A stretch of DNA of 64,000 nt from positions 5,208,001-5,272,000 of the forward strand of contig NZ_OY771430.1 in assembly GCF_963674565.1 (NCBI RefSeq), written 5' to 3'. The notes beneath the pieces are model-generated. The model saw nothing but the letters and a program-made list of their open reading frames with translations, had not been told where the DNA came from and searched no databases. Within the stretch, counting starts at the first letter, position 1. Each line of letters opens with the position of its first letter. Shown piece by piece: positions 35,943 through 44,890 of this stretch. The position numbers and the translations under genes are program-made. This DNA comes from an uncultured Carboxylicivirga sp. (lineage in GTDB: Bacteria > Bacteroidota > Bacteroidia > Bacteroidales > Marinilabiliaceae).

Positions 35943-36382
35943 TATTATTGACTATATCCTGATGTGAAAGCGAAGATATTTCTTCGCTTTTTTGTTTTCT
36001 TTTGGCAAATTATAGTGCAACTAGGACTATTTTTCCGAAGGATTTGTATCTCGAATTCCTGTTGTCAAATGAAGTTAAATTCATAGGTTTGCTTTTTTAA
36101 AATTTTTATTAAAGATGGTTGTAATAATTTCTGAAAAATTTCGTTGTAAAAGACGCAACCCTTTTTAATTAAATCACGTAAAGTTTATTTGTTAATATTT
36201 GTAAAATTAAATTGCAAAAATTTAATTTTTTTATTGATTTTTCTTCAACCTTTACTTATTTTGCATAAAGGGTATGTGGTATAAGAAAGTTAAAAACCAT
36301 TTTATATTTTTGCACGCCGGATTTACAACCTAAGAAATTATATAGTACTTATAGAATTGAGTATAACACCTTGAATTGAACA
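35943..36382. other. Non-coding stretch before the beta-helix lipoprotein gene
   Basis: A terminator lies at 35967-35993. A -7-like TATTTTTG lies at 36305-36312, 70 bases before the next gene, without a clear TTTG partner. The rest is A/T-rich and shows no gene or repeat that I can support. Confidence 0.5.
35967..35993 (+). terminator. Terminator after the W-M repeat gene
   Basis: AAAGCGAAGA and TCTTCGCTTT form a 10-bp stem with a 4-base loop followed by T residues. Confidence 0.85.
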
Positions 36383-37819
36383 ATGAAGAAGGGTTTAAGC
36401 ACCATATTATTTTTATTTAGCTTAATAAGCTTCTTTTCGTGTGAGCGGGAATTTGACTTTAGGGGAGGTTCAGATGGATTATATTTCTCTATGGATACTG
36501 TCACTTTTGATACCATCTTTACATCAATAGGATCGACAACCAAAAATTTTAAAATCTATAATCCCTATAATGAAGATCTGACGATTTCAAATATTTCTTT
36601 AGCAGGAGGTGAAGAAAGTAACTTCAGAATAAACATAAATGGATATTCAGATCACAACATAGATGAAGTTCCTCTAAGGGCCAGAGATAGTCTTTATATT
36701 TTTGTTGATGTGACAGTTGATCCTTCTGACGAAAATGAACCATTTATTGTTGATGATTCTATTAGAATAGTTACAAGCCAAAAAATTCAATATGTGAAAC
36801 TGATTGCATATGGTCAGAATATTGAAGTTTTTACCCAAAAATGGCTTGGAACCCAACATTTAACAAAGGATAAACCTTATTTAATTTATGATTTTGTGGT
36901 AGTTGATTCAGCTGAAACAGTGACAATTGATCCGGGGGCAAAATTGTATTTTTATAAGGATGCCAGCCTACTTGTATTGGGTACCCTTAATGTTGAAGGG
37001 ACCAAAGAAGAACCGGTATTGTTTTCCGGTCATAGGTTGGAAGAATGGTACTCAGATGTACCTGGTCAATGGGGGTATATTCATTTGTTACCGGGATCAG
37101 GGCAGAGCTCGTTTAATAATGCAATAATTCGCAATGGTTTAATGGGGATTCTGGTTGATTCCGTTCGCGATTCAGAGAGCCCTGTTGAAATACATAATAC
37201 GAAGATTGAACACATTAGTACATTTGGACTTTTATCTGAATCTTCAGTAATTAATATGAGTAACAGTGTGATAGCAAACTGTGGTAATAGTTCTGTTGCA
37301 CTTACAGTCGGAGGTGAATATGAATTTTCTCATTGTACCTTTGCAACAACTGATTATCCGTATGGTAGAAACGGGAAATGTATTTTTCTAAACAATTATT
37401 ATAAGGATGATAACGGGAACACTCAAATCATTCCTCTTAAGAAAGCCAATTTTAATAACTGTATTATTTATGGGTCAGATCCGATTGAACTGGGTACTGA
37501 TTTTGAATATACAGATACAGATAAGGAAATTAAAGAAGCTGAAGTTAAATACAAGTTCGATCATACTCTGATTAAGCTTAATTCGACGTATGATATCTCA
37601 AATAAGGATTTTTTTGAAAATGTAATCACAGATGAAGATCCCAATTTTGTTGATTCTAAAAACTCTAATTATCAATTAGATACCTTATCTCCTGCTAAAG
37701 ACTTTGGCAAGCAGAGTATTGCTGAGCTGTTCCCATTTGACTTATTAAACATAAGTCGATTAGAAGATGGTTTTCCCGATCTTGGAGCTTATGAACGTCA
37801 GGAACGAAAAGAAGAATGA
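36383..37819 (+). CDS. Beta-helix lipoprotein
   Basis: A 478-residue lipoprotein (hydrophobic residues 6-18, lipobox ISFFSCERE, Cys near 20). Residues about 40-150 look like a beta-sandwich (NFKIYNPYNEDLTISNISL). Residues about 175-400 form a right-handed beta-helix (VTIDPGAKLYFYKDASLLV, LGTLNVEGTKEEPVLFSG, NAIIRNGLMGILVDS, NMSNSVIANCGNSSVALTV). The C-terminus, with DTLSPAKDFG and FPDLGAYERQ, matches the choice-of-anchor/SPAxDxG ending of such proteins. Function is unknown. The stop overlaps the next gene by 4 bases (ATGA), so translation of the two is coupled. Confidence 0.78.
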   Translation: MKKGLSTILFLFSLISFFSCEREFDFRGGSDGLYFSMDTVTFDTIFTSIGSTTKNFKIYNPYNEDLTISNISLAGGEESNFRININGYSDHNIDEVPLRARDSLYIFVDVTVDPSDENEPFIVDDSIRIVTSQKIQYVKLIAYGQNIEVFTQKWLGTQHLTKDKPYLIYDFVVVDSAETVTIDPGAKLYFYKDASLLVLGTLNVEGTKEEPVLFSGHRLEEWYSDVPGQWGYIHLLPGSGQSSFNNAIIRNGLMGILVDSVRDSESPVEIHNTKIEHISTFGLLSESSVINMSNSVIANCGNSSVALTVGGEYEFSHCTFATTDYPYGRNGKCIFLNNYYKDDNGNTQIIPLKKANFNNCIIYGSDPIELGTDFEYTDTDKEIKEAEVKYKFDHTLIKLNSTYDISNKDFFENVITDEDPNFVDSKNSNYQLDTLSPAKDFGKQSIAELFPFDLLNISRLEDGFPDLGAYERQERKEE

Positions 37820-38811
37820 TCAGGCTTCTTTTAATATCATTACTTTTCTCGATTAAACTTACTGGTCAGACTATTTCTCGCGATCAATATTCGATCATGT
37901 TTTATAATGTTGAGAATCTCTTTGATTGTGAAGATGATTCATTGACTTTGGATGATGAATTCACATTTGAGGGAGATTATCATTGGAGTTATAACCGATA
38001 CAAACATAAAATTAATCAAATCAGTAAGGTTATTCTGAATGTAAATCAATGGAATTATCCTTCCATTATTGGGTTGTGCGAAATTGAGAACGCAAAAGTT
38101 TTGAATCAGTTGATTTATGAGACAGGTCTGAATAATATGAATTTCAAATTTATTCATTATAATTCACCTGATCGTAGAGGAATAGATGTCGCATTGCTAT
38201 ACAGTCAAAGTAAATTTACTGTTCTTTCATCTCATCCAATAAATCTTTCTGATCCGGCATCGAATTTTTACACCCGTGATGCTTTGTATGTTAAAGGAGT
38301 TGCACTTTCGAGAGATACATTGCATTTAATCGTTAATCACTGGCCTTCTAAACGGGGAGGTGAAACTGCTTCGGCAGACAAAAGAATAAGAGTTGCCGGT
38401 ATTATCAAGTCGGTTACAGATTCTATCCAACTACTTGAAAAGGATGCAAATATCATTTTAATGGGAGATTTCAATGATGAATTGGATAGTGAAGCCATTC
38501 AATTACTGCTTAGACATGGAAAATTTCATTCGTTGGTCAATCCAGAGAAAATAAGGCTTCAAAATATAGGTGGCTCTCATAAATTTCAAGGACAATGGTC
38601 ACTCATTGATCATATTTTAATTTCGTTGCATTTAAAGCAAAACGATAGTTTAATGTTATCTCATAAAATTGGCTGCATGGATTGGCAGTTGGAGGAGGAT
38701 AAAAGCTACAGTGGGCTTAAACCTAAACGAAACTACTCAGGTCCGCAGTACATTGGCGGTGTCAGTGATCACCTTCCTGTGATTCTTACCATTCAGTATA
38801 AAAAAAGGTAG
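37816..38811 (+). CDS. Exported endonuclease/exonuclease/phosphatase family protein
   Basis: A 331-residue enzyme of the EEP (DNase I-like) fold with a signal peptide (to about residue 17, KLTGQ). Fold motifs are FYNVENLFD near 29 (metal-side Asn), IIGLCEIENAKVL near 84 (catalytic Glu), RRGIDVALLY, LIVNHWPSKRGGE near 170, ILMGDFNDELDSEA near 213 (Asp-x-Asn) and GGVSDHLPVILTI near 314 (catalytic Asp-His). The substrate may be DNA, RNA or a phospho-ester; export suggests nutrient scavenging. It is translationally coupled to the beta-helix lipoprotein. Confidence 0.88.
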   Translation: MIRLLLISLLFSIKLTGQTISRDQYSIMFYNVENLFDCEDDSLTLDDEFTFEGDYHWSYNRYKHKINQISKVILNVNQWNYPSIIGLCEIENAKVLNQLIYETGLNNMNFKFIHYNSPDRRGIDVALLYSQSKFTVLSSHPINLSDPASNFYTRDALYVKGVALSRDTLHLIVNHWPSKRGGETASADKRIRVAGIIKSVTDSIQLLEKDANIILMGDFNDELDSEAIQLLLRHGKFHSLVNPEKIRLQNIGGSHKFQGQWSLIDHILISLHLKQNDSLMLSHKIGCMDWQLEEDKSYSGLKPKRNYSGPQYIGGVSDHLPVILTIQYKKR

Positions 38812-38829
38812 GGGAACAAAGTTCCCCTA
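38809..38829 (+). terminator. Hairpin at the end of the EEP gene
   Basis: A 9-bp perfect stem with a 3-base loop starts at the TAG stop codon. No T run follows, so it is a weak terminator candidate or a 3'-end stabilising hairpin. 38830-38965 holds nothing else that I can see. Confidence 0.4.
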
Positions 38830-38965
38830 TAACCTTTAAAAACTAACCCTAAAACAAGTGGACAAGGCCAACCTGTTTATCTTAAAATCTTTTTTTCTGA
38901 ATTCGAATAGTAACAAATATAAACATTAGTTTTTAAGAGCTCTCAATCTTTAATGATTATTTTCT

Positions 38966-39472
38966 TTAATTATTAATCTGTCTGTACCATTCAAACAAAC
39001 TCACACTGGCTGCGTGAGAAACATTCATAGATTTTATTTTTCCTGGCATCGGGATGTACCTTGTTGAATGACATATATCTAGTACCTCTTTACTGATGCC
39101 GGATTTTTCATTGCCAAGTACAAATGCGATTCTTTGAGGAAGTTGATCATAAATGCTGGTGGCATTTTCTGCGGTTTCAATTCCAACAATAGAATATTCT
39201 GATGGTATATGAGATAACAATTGGGCTGTGTCGGAATAGATGACTTCAATATGCTGTAACGCAGCACCGGCAGTTTTTCTAATTTTGCTTTGTCTGAGAT
39301 GTAAACCATTTAATACAATTACTTTGGAAATACCCAGGTTTGCTCCAAGTCTTATAAGACTGCCAATGTTTGATGGAGTAGCAAATGAATCTGCAATAAG
39401 AATAGGTTTTATATTCTCAGGCAAGCTAGGTACAAGGTGATCTTTAAAGAAGTACTTTGAATGAGTCTCCAT
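38966..39472 (-). CDS. TrmH/SpoU family RNA methyltransferase
   Basis: A 168-residue SPOUT-fold enzyme that 2'-O-methylates a tRNA or rRNA nucleotide with S-adenosylmethionine. All three SpoU motifs are present: PSNIGSLIRLGANLGI (about 33-48, with Asn and Arg), VLGNEKSGIS (about 117-126) and IPMPGKIKSMNVSHAASVSL (about 140-159). It lacks an N-terminal RNA-binding domain, so it is a minimal SpoU protein; the target nucleotide cannot be read from sequence. It lies 5 bases after cca on the same strand, so both are probably co-transcribed and both act on RNA. Confidence 0.88.
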   Translation of the reverse strand: METHSKYFFKDHLVPSLPENIKPILIADSFATPSNIGSLIRLGANLGISKVIVLNGLHLRQSKIRKTAGAALQHIEVIYSDTAQLLSHIPSEYSIVGIETAENATSIYDQLPQRIAFVLGNEKSGISKEVLDICHSTRYIPMPGKIKSMNVSHAASVSLFEWYRQINN

Positions 39473-39477
39473 AGCTA

Positions 39478-40908
39478 TTATTTTACCGGCTTCAATCCCA
39501 TTTCTTCCCCTTTCCTGAGCATTAATGCATAAGCTTCTTCGTGATTGTTTTCAATTTCACCGTCCAGAATCGCATCTTTTATTATAGCTTTTAGATCTCC
39601 AATGGCTTTACATGGTGAAATGCCAAACGTTTCCATGATTTCTTCTCCGGTAACGGGAGGTTGAAAATTACGAACCCTGTCTTTTTCTTCAATTTCTTTT
39701 AACTTTCGGCGAACGACCTTGAAATTGCGCATATAGCGTTTTACCTTTTCTTCATTCTTAGAAGTAATATCAGCTTCGCATAATGTCATTAACTCATCAA
39801 TGTCATCACCCGCCTCAAATAATAAACGTCTGACAGCCGAATCTGACACAATGTCCTCACTAAGGATGATTGGACGCATATGTAAATCAACCATCTTCTG
39901 AACAAACTTCATCTTTTCGTTCAATGGTAATTTCATTCTTTTAAAAATCTTGGGAATCATCTTACTTCCAAGGAAATTGTGGTTGTGAAAAGTCCATCCC
40001 AGATTTTTGTCATATCGTTTTGTAATTGGTTTGGCAATGTCATGTAAAATAGCAGACCATCTCAACCAAAGATTGTCAGTTGTAGGAACGATACGATCCA
40101 ATACTTCCAGAGTATGATAGAAATTATCTTTATGAGCTCTGCCTTCAACTTTATCAACTCCTTTCATTGCCTGCAGTTCAGGGAATATGATAGCCAGTAA
40201 ACCTGACATTTCAAGGAGTTTAAAGCCGATAGACGGTTTATCCGACATTACTATCTTATTAAGCTCATCTGCAATGCGCTCACCCGAAATTATTTCAATT
40301 CGATCTTTATTATTCTTGATGCCTTCAAATGTAGTATCTTCAATTCGAAACTGAAGTTGAGTTGCAAAGCGGATTGCTCTCATCATTCTTAACGGATCAT
40401 CAGAGAATGTTATGTCAGGATCCTGTGGGGTACGGATAATACCAATATTCATATCATTCATCCCGTCAAACGGATCTAATAAATCACCGTAAGAGTCTTT
40501 ATTAAGGCTTAATGCCAGGGCGTTAATTGAGAAATCCCTGCGGTTTTGATCATCTTCCAAAGTGCCATTCTCAACAATTGGCTTTCTTGAATGCCTTTGA
40601 TACGATTCTTTGCGAGCTCCAACAAATTCAACTTCTAAATCCCGGTATTTAAGCATAGCGGTTCCGAAATTTTTGAATACCGATAAACGCAGCCCACCTA
40701 AGCGACGGGCTACTTTTTCTGCTAATTCTATTCCGCTGCCAACTACAACAACATCAATGTCTTTTGATGGTCGGTTTAAATAAATATCGCGTACAAAGCC
40801 TCCGATCACATATGACCGAAGTCCCATCTCATCACTTATATCTCTAATTGTATGAAAAACCGGGTTCTTTAACAGTTTTTCAATTTTATTTCTGCCATTT
40901 TCTGTCAT
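39478..40908 (-). CDS. cca: CCA tRNA nucleotidyltransferase with HD domain
   Basis: Adds or repairs the 3' CCA of tRNAs. The 476 residues contain the class II nucleotidyltransferase head with GGFVRD (37-42) and the catalytic DID in SKDIDVVVVG (about 49-51), the RRDFSINALAL motif near 123, the RNA/DRxD neck around DDPLRMMRAIRFATQL and an HD domain (LHDIAKPITKRY about 289 onward). Whether it adds all of CCA or only part cannot be decided from sequence. The tRNA-Pro gene in this window lacks an encoded CCA and so needs such an enzyme. A -7-like element (minus strand 40924-40917) sits only about 10 bases from the start, so the leader would be nearly absent. Confidence 0.92.
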   Translation of the reverse strand: MTENGRNKIEKLLKNPVFHTIRDISDEMGLRSYVIGGFVRDIYLNRPSKDIDVVVVGSGIELAEKVARRLGGLRLSVFKNFGTAMLKYRDLEVEFVGARKESYQRHSRKPIVENGTLEDDQNRRDFSINALALSLNKDSYGDLLDPFDGMNDMNIGIIRTPQDPDITFSDDPLRMMRAIRFATQLQFRIEDTTFEGIKNNKDRIEIISGERIADELNKIVMSDKPSIGFKLLEMSGLLAIIFPELQAMKGVDKVEGRAHKDNFYHTLEVLDRIVPTTDNLWLRWSAILHDIAKPITKRYDKNLGWTFHNHNFLGSKMIPKIFKRMKLPLNEKMKFVQKMVDLHMRPIILSEDIVSDSAVRRLLFEAGDDIDELMTLCEADITSKNEEKVKRYMRNFKVVRRKLKEIEEKDRVRNFQPPVTGEEIMETFGISPCKAIGDLKAIIKDAILDGEIENNHEEAYALMLRKGEEMGLKPVK

Positions 40909-41032
40909 ATCGCTGACAAAATTACAACTTTTTATGGCATATTGACGTTATAACAAATAATCACATTTTGGCACAATACTTGATATTGAAATATCGACAT
41001 TTATAGATATCTTAAATTTTAAATTTAATAAT

Positions 41033-41392
41033 ATGCTAGAGAAATTGACAAACGACACTTTTAAAACTAAAGTGTTCAATTATACAGAGAATAAGGAATG
41101 GAAATTTGAAGGTGAAGTACCTTGTTTAATTGATTTTTATGCTGATTGGTGTGGGCCTTGTAAAGTAGTAGCTCCTATTTTGGAAGAACTGGCAGCAGAA
41201 TACGATGGTAAACTTAATATTTACAAAGTGGATACAGAGGCAGAACGCGAATTAGCAGGTGCTTTTGGAATTCAAAGTATTCCATCACTTCTGTTTGTGC
41301 CAAAAGATGGTCAGCCTCAAATGGCAATGGGTGCTTTGCCAAAAGATACTTTTGAGCGAGCTATCAAAGAAGTTTTGAAAGTGGAAAAATAA
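41033..41392 (+). CDS. trxA: Thioredoxin
   Basis: A 119-residue cytosolic thioredoxin with redox site W39-C40-G-P-C43-K in DFYADWCGPCK, and the cis-proline region FGIQSIPSLLFV. No signal peptide is present. It carries an unusual N-terminal strand FKTKVFNYTENKEWKFEGE that is shared with its downstream paralog. It should be reduced by TrxB (14565). Confidence 0.92.
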   Translation: MLEKLTNDTFKTKVFNYTENKEWKFEGEVPCLIDFYADWCGPCKVVAPILEELAAEYDGKLNIYKVDTEAERELAGAFGIQSIPSLLFVPKDGQPQMAMGALPKDTFERAIKEVLKVEK

Positions 41393-41418
41393 TCAGTAAC
41401 CACAAATATTTAAGTCAG

Positions 41419-41907
41419 ATGCGAAAATTTAAGTATCCATTAATTATTGGTATTCTATTAATATCGGCTGTTACTTATGCGTTAACATCACAAGAAAGTA
41501 ATACTGAAATAGAAACCACAACAGCAAGTGCCTCGGATGATGCTGGAGGAGTAATACATTTAAACGCACAATCGTTTAAACAGTATGTGTTTGATTACGA
41601 AAAAAATCAAACATGGAAATATGAAGGAAAAGTACCTGCTATTTTGGATTTCTATGCTGATTGGTGTGGACCTTGTAAAATGTTATCACCAGTTTTACAG
41701 GAACTTCAGAAAGAGTATGATGGAAAGATTCAGGTTTATAAAATAAATACCGATAAAGAACGAGAATTGGCATCGACTTTTGGAATCAGAAGCTTACCTA
41801 CAATCGTATTTGTTCCTTTAGAAGGAGACCCACAGGCAGCCATGGGATTTCGTCCTAAGGCTGATATGGAAACCATGATCAAGGAAATACTTAAAGTTGA
41901 GAAATAA
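41419..41907 (+). CDS. Exported or membrane-anchored thioredoxin
   Basis: A 162-residue thioredoxin with an N-terminal signal-anchor or signal peptide (residues 6-23, PLIIGILLISAVTYALT), a 25-residue polar linker and a thioredoxin domain with C83 and C86 in DWCGPCK and FGIRSLPTIVFV. It is a paralog of the gene 26 bases upstream (shared FDY/FNY-strand, YEGKVPAILDFYADWCGPCK). The location implies a periplasmic role in reducing or forming disulfides, for example in cytochrome maturation; the partner is not shown by the sequence. Confidence 0.88.
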   Translation: MRKFKYPLIIGILLISAVTYALTSQESNTEIETTTASASDDAGGVIHLNAQSFKQYVFDYEKNQTWKYEGKVPAILDFYADWCGPCKMLSPVLQELQKEYDGKIQVYKINTDKERELASTFGIRSLPTIVFVPLEGDPQAAMGFRPKADMETMIKEILKVEK

Positions 41908-41926
41908 TTAATTCAAATATCTCAAG

Positions 41927-41958
41927 AAAAGCCGGGGAGTAAGTTCTTCGGCTTTTTT
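41927..41958 (+). terminator. Terminator after the thioredoxin pair
   Basis: AAAAGCCG pairs with CGGCTTTT around an inner stem-loop with G-T pairs, followed by T residues. Confidence 0.7.
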
Positions 41959-42019
41959 GTTTCTGTATTCTTAAATATTGGAGTCAATTTAATTAGTAGG
42001 AATAAATTGAATATTAATA

Positions 42020-42050
42020 TTTGTTAATTGTAAATGGTGTTGTACATTTG
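42020..42050 (+). promoter_or_regulatory. Promoter of the TPP-riboswitch receptor gene
   Basis: TTTG at 42020-42023, exactly 19 bases, then TACATTTG at 42043-42050 match the Bacteroidota consensus without a mismatch. Transcription would begin about 42057, a few bases before the aptamer. Confidence 0.7.
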
Positions 42051-42063
42051 CACCGATTTTATA

Positions 42064-42139
42064 CAATGGGGTGCCTTAATATTACGGGCTGAGATCATAC
42101 CCTTCGAACCTGGCCGGGTAATGCCGACAAGGAAAGAGT
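42064..42139 (+). promoter_or_regulatory. TPP riboswitch (THI element)
   Basis: The aptamer core is plain: GGGGTGCC at 42068-42075, GGGCTGAGATCATACCC at 42086-42102 (the CUGAGA pyrimidine-sensing motif), GAACCTGGCCGGGTAATGCC at 42106-42125 and AAGGAAAG at 42129-42136. TPP binding normally lowers expression of the downstream gene. The promoter is directly upstream and the receptor start 55 bases downstream. Confidence 0.95.
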
Positions 42140-42193
42140 TATCTCCTTTTGATCCTCATTGCGGTATTTGTTGTAAACTTAAACTGCTTTTAG

Positions 42194-44659
42194 ATGAAAA
42201 ATGTATTTTTAGTATTGATTGCAATACTATTGTCTGTCAGCGCATATGCGCAAAATCAAATTAATGGCACGGTAAAAGATGAAAATGGCAATGTATTGCC
42301 TGGTGCCAATGTAACCATCATCAACAATAATGGTGAATCTGGTATGGTAACTGATGCCAATGGCCAATTTAGTTTCGATGTTGGAAATCAAACCCGTGTT
42401 GTTCTCAATGTAAGTTTTGTTGGGTACAAGTATTTTTCAAAAAATGTTACTGTGGAAGAAAAAACAACTTATAACGTTATTCTTCAAGAAGGTAATATTG
42501 TTACTGATGAGGTGATTGTATCGGCTATTAAAGCCGGAGATAAAACTCCGATAGCTTATACTAACATGAGTAAGTCGGAAATCGAAAATCGCTCATCAGC
42601 GGAAGACATTCCCTACATGCTAAGTCTTACCCCATCAGCTGTTTCAACTTCAGAAACGGGTACAGGTATTGGATACACTGCTTTGCGAATAAGAGGTACG
42701 GATCCAACTCGTATCAATATCACAGTAAACGGTATTCCGTTAAACGACTCAGAAAGCCAGGGAGTTTACTGGGTGAACATGCCTGATTTTGCCTCTTCGG
42801 TTGATGAGGTGCAGATACAGCGTGGTGTTGGTACCAGCACTAATGGAGCAGCTGCATTTGGAGCAACCATCAATTTTCAGACTTCATCGGTTAATCTTGA
42901 ACCATATGCTACGGTTGAAAGTGCTGCCGGATCTTTCAATACTTTAATCAATTCAGTAAATGTTGGAACAGGATTGATTGATGATAAGTTCAGTTTTGAT
43001 GTTCGTTATTCAAAGCTTAACTCTGATGGATATATTGATTATGCTTTTTCTGATCATCAATCGTTATATGTTGGAGGAAGTATGCTTACTAACAATGGGT
43101 TGTTGAAAATGAATATTATTCATGGAGACCAGAGAACCGGAATAAGTTGGTGGGGAGTTCCGCAAGAAAAATTATTTAAGCCTGTATGGGAAGATGATAG
43201 TTGGACACAAGACAGAACCTACAATCCGGCTGGCGAGTATACTGATGAATATGGTAATACTCAATATTACAAAGGCCAGACTGATAACTACAAGCAAACT
43301 CATTATCAATTGTTTTATTCTCATGCTGCAAGTCAGAAACTAAATCTAAATGGAGCCGTGTATTACACTCGTGGAGAAGGATTTTACGAACAATATAAAG
43401 AAGATGAGGATTTTGGTGATTACAACTGGACTTCAATTGTAGTTGGTAATGAAACGATTAGTCAGACAGATTTGATCCGTCAGAAATGGATGAAAAATGA
43501 TTTCTATGGTTTTACAGCTTCTGCCAATTATACTGCTGAAACCTTGGGACTCTCTGTTGGAGGAGGATGGAACCGATATGACGGAGATCATTATGGCGAA
43601 GTAATTTGGGCTCGTTTTGCAGGTAACACTGAAAAAGGTGATCAATGGTACTTTAATAACGGAACCAAAACCGACTATAATGTGTATGCCAAATTAAACT
43701 GGCATCCAGTTTCAAATCTTAACACTTTCGTCGATCTGCAATTCCGTCATATTGATTATGACTTAACCGGAATAGATGATGATTTAGCCGATTTGGAGCA
43801 AACTCACCAATATAGTTTCTTCAACCCTAAAGCCGGATTGTTTTACGATATCGATAATGCTCAACAAGCTTACTTCTCTATTGGGGTATCCAATCGCGAA
43901 CCAACCCGTACCAACTTTAAAGATGCTAACGGAGACTCAGATGCTACGCCTAAAGCTGAACAATTAATCGACTTTGAGGCAGGCTATCATTATAAGTCAC
44001 CAGTAGTTTCTGCAAGCGTTAACTTCTTTTACATGCTATACAAAGATCAGCTGGTTCCTACTGGTGAGAAGAGTAGTGTAGGTTACGATATAATGACAAA
44101 CTTAGAAGATAGCTATAGAAGGGGAGTGGAAGTTAGTTTTGGAGCTAAATTAGTTAAAGGTTTAACCTGGGATGGTAACTTTTCGCTAAGTTCTAATAAA
44201 ATCAAAAACTTTGTTGAATATTCAGTTCTTTACGATGCTGATTGGAATTATGCCGGTGAAAAAGTTACTGAATTAGGTACAACAAACATTGCCTATTCAC
44301 CTGATGTTATCGGAAGTAGTATTCTTAGTTATGCACCCAATTCGGCTATTAAGTTTAGTTTGATATCGAAATATGTAGGAAAGCAATATTTTGATAATAC
44401 CTCAAGTGATGACAGAAAACTGGATAGTTACTTTGTAAATAATTTCAGGTTTGATTATAGCTTATATCCTTCATTTGCCAAAGAATTGAATCTTCAGCTG
44501 TTGGTAAATAATATTTTCGATCTTGAATATGAAAATAATGCCTATGGAGGAAATTATTACCAAAGAGATGCTTCGAATGTAGATACTGAAAATACTTGGG
44601 CATATTATTACCCTCAGGCTGGTACTAACTTTATGGTGAAACTTGCTCTGAAATTTTAA
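42194..44659 (+). CDS. TonB-dependent receptor controlled by TPP (probable thiamine uptake)
   Basis: An 821-residue outer-membrane transporter: signal peptide (to about residue 19, AYAQ), carboxypeptidase-regulatory-like domain about 24-108 (INGTVKDENGNVLPGANVTI), plug about 115-230 (SAEDIPYMLSLTPSA, LRIRGTDPTRINITVNGIPL) and a beta-barrel ending in NFMVKLALKF. The TPP riboswitch in its leader makes thiamine or a thiamine precursor the likely substrate; TPP-controlled outer-membrane receptors are known from comparative studies in Bacteroidota. No inner-membrane thiamine transporter or thiamine biosynthesis gene is adjacent, so the rest of the pathway must be elsewhere. Its own terminator follows. 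Confidence 0.92.
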   Translation: MKNVFLVLIAILLSVSAYAQNQINGTVKDENGNVLPGANVTIINNNGESGMVTDANGQFSFDVGNQTRVVLNVSFVGYKYFSKNVTVEEKTTYNVILQEGNIVTDEVIVSAIKAGDKTPIAYTNMSKSEIENRSSAEDIPYMLSLTPSAVSTSETGTGIGYTALRIRGTDPTRINITVNGIPLNDSESQGVYWVNMPDFASSVDEVQIQRGVGTSTNGAAAFGATINFQTSSVNLEPYATVESAAGSFNTLINSVNVGTGLIDDKFSFDVRYSKLNSDGYIDYAFSDHQSLYVGGSMLTNNGLLKMNIIHGDQRTGISWWGVPQEKLFKPVWEDDSWTQDRTYNPAGEYTDEYGNTQYYKGQTDNYKQTHYQLFYSHAASQKLNLNGAVYYTRGEGFYEQYKEDEDFGDYNWTSIVVGNETISQTDLIRQKWMKNDFYGFTASANYTAETLGLSVGGGWNRYDGDHYGEVIWARFAGNTEKGDQWYFNNGTKTDYNVYAKLNWHPVSNLNTFVDLQFRHIDYDLTGIDDDLADLEQTHQYSFFNPKAGLFYDIDNAQQAYFSIGVSNREPTRTNFKDANGDSDATPKAEQLIDFEAGYHYKSPVVSASVNFFYMLYKDQLVPTGEKSSVGYDIMTNLEDSYRRGVEVSFGAKLVKGLTWDGNFSLSSNKIKNFVEYSVLYDADWNYAGEKVTELGTTNIAYSPDVIGSSILSYAPNSAIKFSLISKYVGKQYFDNTSSDDRKLDSYFVNNFRFDYSLYPSFAKELNLQLLVNNIFDLEYENNAYGGNYYQRDASNVDTENTWAYYYPQAGTNFMVKLALKF

Positions 44660-44703
44660 GACATTAAGAATATTCTACAGTTAATGTAATATGAAATAAT
44701 TTC

Positions 44704-44733
44704 AATCGCGGGTTTTCAGCCCGCGATTTTCAT
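44704..44733 (+). terminator. Terminator after the thiamine receptor gene
   Basis: AATCGCGGG and CCCGCGATT form a 9-bp stem with a 7-base loop, followed by a T-rich stretch. Confidence 0.8.
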
Positions 44734-44890
44734 TTTCTGGAATTAAGATAAGATTTTACCAATTATTCATTTTGATAAAATAAAGAGTTACCGTTGCGAA
44801 TTGTCATATTTTGAATATTTCCCGATTTCTACTTTTGTGCGTTTTTAAATGCTTCATAACAATTAATTGTTTACCATTAGTAGATTAGAA

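Noticed and set aside
42034..42264. Frame through the TPP riboswitch that overlaps the receptor gene
   Set aside because: The bases are explained by the aptamer and the receptor start, and the translated peptide has no protein-like pattern.
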